A stretch of 64,000 nt of DNA from Isoetes taiwanensis. Taxonomy: Eukaryota > Streptophyta > Lycopodiopsida > Isoetales > Isoetaceae. The stretch lies in the NCBI GenBank assembly GCA_021234155.1, contig JAJEKV010000060.1:5788323-5852322 (forward strand). Reading direction: 5' to 3'. The notes beneath the pieces were generated by a model. That model saw only the letters and a program-made list of their open reading frames with translations. It made no database searches and had not been told where the DNA came from. The translations under genes were made by a program, and so were the position numbers. Positions within the stretch are counted from its first letter, which is position 1; each line of letters starts with the position of its first letter. This document shows positions 57,206-64,000 of this stretch, in pieces.

Positions 57206-57974
57206 CTTACCATTGCTTGAGTTTGTTTTCAAGATATGATTATGCCATTAGGTTCTGAGCACATTATTATATTCCTGCTTTCTAGAGAGAAAAGGGCACT
57301 CCAACCTAATGTTTTGAGGTGTAACAAGTGATAGTTACAGTAAATACTGTCTTATTTTGCATTGCATCATCCTTTTGCCTTATCCATATTTTGATTTATA
57401 TAGGAGCAAAGGCGCATGAATAAGCTTCCCTCTATTATTGCTGATGGCTGCTCTAGTGCAGTGGCAGCCGCATGATGCAAGAATATTCCCTCGGATATTC
57501 TATGTAGGAGCATTGCAGCCGTACACGTCATTGGGAGATGGGGTCAAACGCTTATGTGGCCCTATTACTTAGGCATCTTGACAACCATTACAGAAGCAGA
57601 TAATGCTGCGTTGACCCCAAATTAGAATAGAGTCTAAAATAGCCACGCTACTGAAAATAGAATGGATTGTATGAAAAGCTTTCTCCCGCATGCCACCGGA
57701 GAGTTGAGGAGCGGTCGTCTGCGGCTACCAAGGAAGGATGCGACAATTGTTGCAAGTCCCCTGCCTGCTTTGCAGTACACCGGAAGGAGAAAACAGTTGG
57801 GGGATTGAACCCCTGGCAAGCAATCGCAGACTCAAACAATCTGCCCGCCCTTAAAGGGCAGGGGCTATTCCCATGCACATGCTCAAGCACACAGACACCA
57901 ATGCATTTTCCCATCCTTTTTTTTTACTTTTATGTTTAATCATGCACACAATGAGCAACAATAACACAAAGTCA
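57206..57974. other. Intergenic stretch with a tRNA-like B box
   Basis: Mostly featureless. On the minus strand at about 57,801-57,819, GCCAGGGGTTCAATCCCCC contains a perfect polymerase III B box. The upstream sequence does not give a convincing A box or cloverleaf. Confidence 0.35.
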
Positions 57975-58925
57975 CGGACAGTGGGTAGCCGCACACATGC
58001 GAACTACCCACGAAAAATAAAGGGAAAATCCAATTATATCATTTGGACCCCAAAAAATACAATGCTAATAGATGTGTGGCTGATGATGTACTGTAGAAAG
58101 CTTATCACCGGATTAAAAACCCGCCCTTTTGGGTTTTCGAGGAAAAACCCTAGTGATAAGCCTTGGCAAAGGGGCTTGGACAAGCGTAAAGGCATAGAAA
58201 TCGCTCCCGAAACCCCCGCATGGAGAAGTCGAAGCAGATGCCGGCTCGCCAACACAGATCGCACATCACCAACACAACAAACGAGACAACACAAACATAC
58301 CAGAGGATAGCATCACCAGGGGGTGGAAAAAAGCATCACCCAGCGGGTGGAAGAAAAACATGATAAACAGAAATTTGTACACAATACAATAAACAAAGAA
58401 GGGGGGGGAGGGTGGGTTCAAAGAGAATAAGGTACTGCTGAGAGAAGAGGAAGCGCCGATGAGACGTTGATGCAGAACCACGCCTAAAAATAGCGAAACC
58501 CTAACCAGAAAGGGCATGCGCCGCATGCATGCATGCAAGACATGCATGCTCGGCCCATTCTAGAATGTCGATCCGATGTCTCGGATCGATGCGATTCTAG
58601 AATGGGGCTCGCGTGAAACCAACAAACCGCCCGAATACCAGAGAACTTCCTTATCAAACTAAGAAGGGCCGAGGCCGAGAAAGAACATGCCACAGCATGA
58701 CAGAAACGCCAAATGGGCCAAACCAAGCAGGAAGAAGCCCCTCCCCTGCCTGGAAACAAATCAAAGAGCATAAGGTACTGCTGAGAGAAGAGGAAGCGCC
58801 GATGAGACGTTGATGCAGAACCGCACCTAAAAATAGCGAAACCCTAACCAGAAAGGGCATGCAAGACATGCATGCTCGCCCCATTCTAGAATGTCGATCC
58901 GATGTCTCGGATCGATGCGATTCTT
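57975..58925 (-). repeat. Inverted copy of the hairpin-unit array
   Basis: The array appears here in the opposite orientation with two hairpins (58,552-58,606 and 58,882-58,925) and one MITE-free long unit. Its sequence keeps CAG and CTG triplets (CTGCTGAGAGAAG, CCTGCCTGG on the opposite strand) that are altered in arrays 1-3, so it probably shows the true consensus. It provides the empty site for the MITE at 58,083-58,100. Confidence 0.88.
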
Positions 58926-60000
<1,075 letters not shown>

Positions 60001-60008
60001 TGTTTTGG

Positions 60009-60350
60009 TGCAGAGTGTTCTAAGCTCTAAGAGATTTTCGTTGTTGTTTCTATGCAGACAGATTATTGCATACGCAGAATTCATTGAATAAGGATTTTGG
60101 CCTCAAAAATTCATATGTATAGATGACCCCATGATAATATTTTCTTGGCCATTTATGCAACTTAGCCCTTTGTTTTGCTACAGTGTCCTAACTCAAAAGA
60201 GTTTTTCGTTGTCGTTTCCTGTGTTTTTTTTCTTCGACATGTGTTGTTGCATATGGACATTTGATTGGATAAGGATCCTGGCCTTAAAATGCTATGTGAA
60301 CGAGCGAGTTTCTTTCTCTAAATCTATGCTCATGATAAGGCCTTGAAACA
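60009..60350. repeat. Diverged tandem pair of about 170 bp
   Basis: Two related blocks (60,009-60,145 and 60,178-60,350) share GTGT(T/C)CTAA, TTTTTCGTTGT, TTGGATAAGGAT and CATGATAA landmarks. Confidence 0.6.
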
Positions 60351-60544
60351 TATTGTGTATAAACAATGCTATGTGAATTTTAAAAACCTGCAACTAACAT
60401 GTATTTGTGGACTGAACCCAAATTTAGTTTTAAAATATCATCGGTACAGGTTTTTTTTGTACCTTCAGATTTGATGTCCTTTTAAATAAACCCAAACATT
60501 GTTAGCTTGCTAGAATATCTGCATATAATTGAATTGAATTGATT

Positions 60545-62310
60545 TTTATTGCCCGTAGAGACCAATTAGCCTATGGGACCCAAACAAGAAGAACAAAAAA
60601 CGTATTAATGCTAGGATTAAAAAAAACTTCATCCCGAAGGGTTTTCGAGGGAAAACCTTGGCAGTAATAGGTATATTGAGAGACTGTACAATAATACATT
60701 ATGATATATTCTAGTCTCAATGGAATATTTGATGATGTAACTGAGTGCGTGCATCCATGATGTCTTGAAGAAAAGATCCTAGCAAACCCACTAAAGTCGT
60801 GTCCAACAACACATGAAGTGGTCGATTAGGCAAAAACAACTCAGTATAGCGGGCTCGGATGTGACTGAACACTGGACATGGCTGTAATGTGTGAGATTCG
60901 TTCTCAATGCACGCACCTTTCAAGCTTATATGTCTGCCTCAATTCAAAGGCGATGTGCACTTGTGCAGATTGAAGATATCAATCTGTGCTGTTTCAGTGA
61001 CAAATGTATACAGAGGTAGTGACAATCTCATGTAAACATGGGGTTGATCTGAGCTGGTAGTGTGCTATCTTAACCTGTTCTAGGGCATTAGTATCCCAAA
61101 GCTTGCTGCGGAAGTAAGTCTCAAGGTGCTATCACAAGTGATGATGATCCTCTTCAATTTCCACCTATATGCACCTGTGCTCTTGCACATTCCGTCAAGA
61201 GAATCACTGAGCTTGCCTCTACTTCCAGCAGGCTTTGAGCTTCTGTAGACCCGATGGCCATTGTATAGGCCAGGTTGGAGAGGTGATCACTGCTCATATC
61301 AAAAACCTTCTGGAAGTAGATAATGTGGTGGTCGAAATGTGGCGGTCATGTGCAGCCCACTATAAAGGTAAGAAACATATCTCCTACAGAATAATCTGGT
61401 AGGGGACGATAGATTTTACCCCAAATGTCCGAGCTAGAAAGGCTTTTTGTACCCGCCCTAGTCCATTCCAATGGCCAGGGATATGACTGGGTCCCAAACC
61501 CCGATCCTATATAAGAGAATGGGTTCCATCAAAACCCTGAACAAGTGCGACAGACCAAGCCCAATCATATAGCTCTGCCTTGAGTTGTTGTTCTGCATCA
61601 TATACAATGCCTTCCAACCCGCTTTCACCTTTAATCGAATGGAAGTATTCCAGTATGTAGTAGTGGAAAACTATGTCCAAGTGCTTGTAGGTGGGCGCTA
61701 CCTCCACATTTTGCCCCTGATAAATGAAGGAAGAAGCTGCAGATGGCATGAGAATGAGATAAACAGTACCTTTGTTTTGACTAAATTGACCAGCATTCTT
61801 GTGGCTCGGCAGAAAGTGTCTAGGGCATGCAAATGTTGTCTGATGTCTTCTGCAGTGTGGGCTAGGAGGTCAACATCATCTACGTATATACGTTGCTTAA
61901 TAATCTGGTGGACAAGCTGAGCTCTATCACCCCCCCTATTTAGTAAGCCATCCTTCCAATTGGTCAATGAAGAGGTCAAACAACGTTTGAAGAGCAAGCA
62001 TCCTCGTCAAACCCCAATATTACTATTGATAGATTGTCCTGGTAGTGTCAATTGGCACGCACAAGGATCATAGAGCCTCTACACCGCATTTTGCAAGTCC
62101 ATAGGGGCTTCCAATTGTCTTAATCTTTCGCATAACTTTTCTCGAGGCACAGTGTCAAAAGCGTTTGGGAAGTTGACGAGCAGTAAAGGTCATGTCGGTG
62201 GTTCCTGCTATCCTCAATCAAGGTGCATAGTTTGAAATGTGATCGATGGTGGAGAGTCAGGGCCTGAATCCTGCCTGTGTGAGGGCTTACACTTTTGTCT
62301 CCTCCACCCA
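60545..62310 (-). mobile_element. LINE-4: non-L1-type LINE, copy B
   Basis: On the minus strand the RT blocks run in order: DHISNYA and HRHDLYC (about 62,180-62,280), LLVNFPNAFDTVPREKLCER (about 62,110-62,180), the catalytic IYVDDVDLLAHTAEDI (61,845-61,890), LVNLVKTKVLFIS (61,760-61,800), and the thumb YKHLDIVFHY with GLEGIVYDAEQQ (61,560-61,680). The FxxAFDTVPRxxLxxRL and YxDDxxLLAxTxExxQxHL style differs from plant L1 LINEs. The 3' end at about 60,545 has short AATTC repeats, not poly-A. Frameshifts separate the blocks. CAG/CTG sites look normal. Confidence 0.85.
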
Positions 62311-64000
62311 TATCAACAAATTATAGCTCAAAGGTGTTATATTCAAAGAGAATATTGTAGAGGTACTGCATCTAAGGCCTGCTTAGATTGCTGTGTGTAT
62401 GTAGTTTTTCCTTGCAAGTGTTCTCTCTTGGCCCTACTACACTTTAAAGCTCCCGAATGACATTATATAGTATCTCATGCAAGTAGAAAAAATAAGGAGA
62501 ACAGGATGCTGCATATGAAGCAGTAGCTCTGATTTGCAAATAGCTTGTGATATTCCAGTATATTATACGCCATGAATACATATATTATATTGCCACATCA
62601 CAGTATACGTCACCTAGATGACATGTACAATTGCATATATTGCTGAGAAGATGAATTGGAATTGAAACAACATATAGACATTATAATCATGTCTTACATT
62701 TTATGCTACAATGTTGATCCTATATAGATAGGTTACCATGTAGCTTGGACATATTTGCCGCTTTAAGAAATTATGTTTCAATGCCGGACACATCTATTGA
62801 CTTGAATATTTACCTTGTAGATATTGTTATTTATCTTACAGAGTGTTGCTCATATCTTACATTGCAGTTCTCGCGTAGACATGACTTGTACCATATGATC
62901 TGCTAACTTTATAAAGGCAAGTTGTGTTTAGTGACATGTCATTGCGTTGCCTATAAAGAACCTGCAAAAATTTAATATCTTAATGCTGAGGGCATTTGTC
63001 TTTCATAAATATCTGCAAGAGTATTGTTGTAGATCTTACATTTGCACATTAGTTATCATGAATATAGTTTCTTGTCACATGCAGGTCTGTTAACGTTGTG
63101 AACTGAGGTGAAGGAACGAAAGGATCATAGTTTTAAACGTGGAGAATTGAGGTGAAAGAATGATGAAAGGATCATATACCCTCCCCCCCCCTGGATGAAA
63201 GGGAAGGATCATAACCTTGATACATGTCTTACAGTTGATGTTACAATCTGCTCTGTCTCTAGATGCCATGTCATTAAGTGATTAACTTCACCAAAAGCAG
63301 ACATGCTTGTTTTATATAAAATGCATTTTTCATACTCCATTCTACCTACAAAGCTATTGACAAGTATTCATTTCTTTGTTGTGTGCAATGGAACTAATAC
63401 AATATCATGTACTATTTGTATGTTCACTCTTGGAATTCATTTCTCAATCGTCTACAATGGAATTAGTAAGATATCATGTGTAGTGGGGCTAGTATAGGGT
63501 GCCATGCTTACAAAAAACATAGGGGAGACTCACTCCCTTTCATGCACTTAAAGTGCTAATGGCAAAATTAGGGAGTTACTGTTGATGAATTTGAGCAAAG
63601 GCATGACCGTTGGATTCCTGGAGACATGGATCATCCAATGATATGATTTTTGTGGACAAAAACCACTCCATTTCTTTATCATTTCGCGTCCAAACAATGG
63701 GGGATCCACGAGCCCCTTCCATGGATCCACGACGCGCCCTTGTGGCCAAGTATGGTCAATTAACGTGCAGTATAGCATCCATCATGGATTATAGAGGCCT
63801 GCTAGTGAGGGTATAGGGCCCTGCTATCGCACATGCCCTCACACAAATCGAGGTTCACAAGCATCCCTCCCCTCCCTCCAACCCTAAAACCAATGGCCCA
63901 CACACGTCACGAGTCTTCGTCCAATCTTCCCATGTCTTGCTAACAAAAAGGATTCATGTACAATCAATGCCTAATTCTAGCCGAATGGTATTCGAATTTG
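62311..64000. other. Non-coding stretch at the right end
   Basis: AT-rich, no gene recognised. It has a poly-C run at 63,182-63,192 within two loose copies of a GGTGAA(A/G)GAA...AAAGGATCATA motif (63,105-63,215). Confidence 0.5.

Noticed and set aside
57801-57870. tRNA gene on the minus strand
   Set aside because: There is a good B box, but no acceptor stem, anticodon arm or standard A box can be paired.

Overview
The window is repeat-dense nuclear DNA of a land plant. The evidence is a plant-type PPR gene relic, a relic of an aldo-keto reductase resembling plant K+ channel beta subunits, exons of a GCN1/ILITYHIA-like HEAT-repeat protein, plant LINEs, and small LTR elements with an initiator-tRNA-Met primer site. 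The form of the PPR relic and the abundance of LINE, pogo and TRIM-like DNA suggest a seed-free vascular plant (fern or lycophyte), but the lineage is a guess. No intact protein-coding gene was found. Recognisable coding stretches are split by frameshifts and stops.

Layout. Positions 1-7,858 are copy A of a large direct duplication; copy B is 35,711-43,656. Both hold a PPR relic, a minus-strand 5'-truncated LINE (LINE-1), a K+ channel beta-like fragment and an unrecognised coding-like block. From 7,860 to about 34,006 the window is built from a composite module repeated three times (7,860-12,797; 13,166-19,958; 27,070-34,006). Each module has a degraded pogo/Tigger-like transposase on the minus strand followed by an array of hairpin-forming units carrying a roughly 310-bp MITE. 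A second LINE (LINE-2) borders modules 1 and 2. Between modules 2 and 3 lie a chain of tiny LTR elements (24,221-25,290) and the poly-A end of another LINE.

Positions 43,657-64,000 contain a third LINE (43,880-45,395), two copies of a different, non-L1-type LINE with microsatellite tails (47,546-48,690 and 60,545-62,310), a foldback element with 111-115-bp arms, nested direct duplications, the GCN1-like exons on the minus strand, an inverted copy of the hairpin array (57,975-58,925) and a 154-bp tetranucleotide microsatellite.

Caution on sequence quality. Duplicated segments agree well except at many CAG/CTG (CHG) sites, where copies carry different substitutions and small indels. This looks more like systematic consensus error at methylated CHG sites than ordinary decay. 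Many frameshifts described here, including those in the transposase and the GCN1-like exons, may therefore not exist in the organism. The most interesting structures are the chained TRIM/SMART-like elements, the paired-hairpin array, and the MITE with an empty site in the same window.
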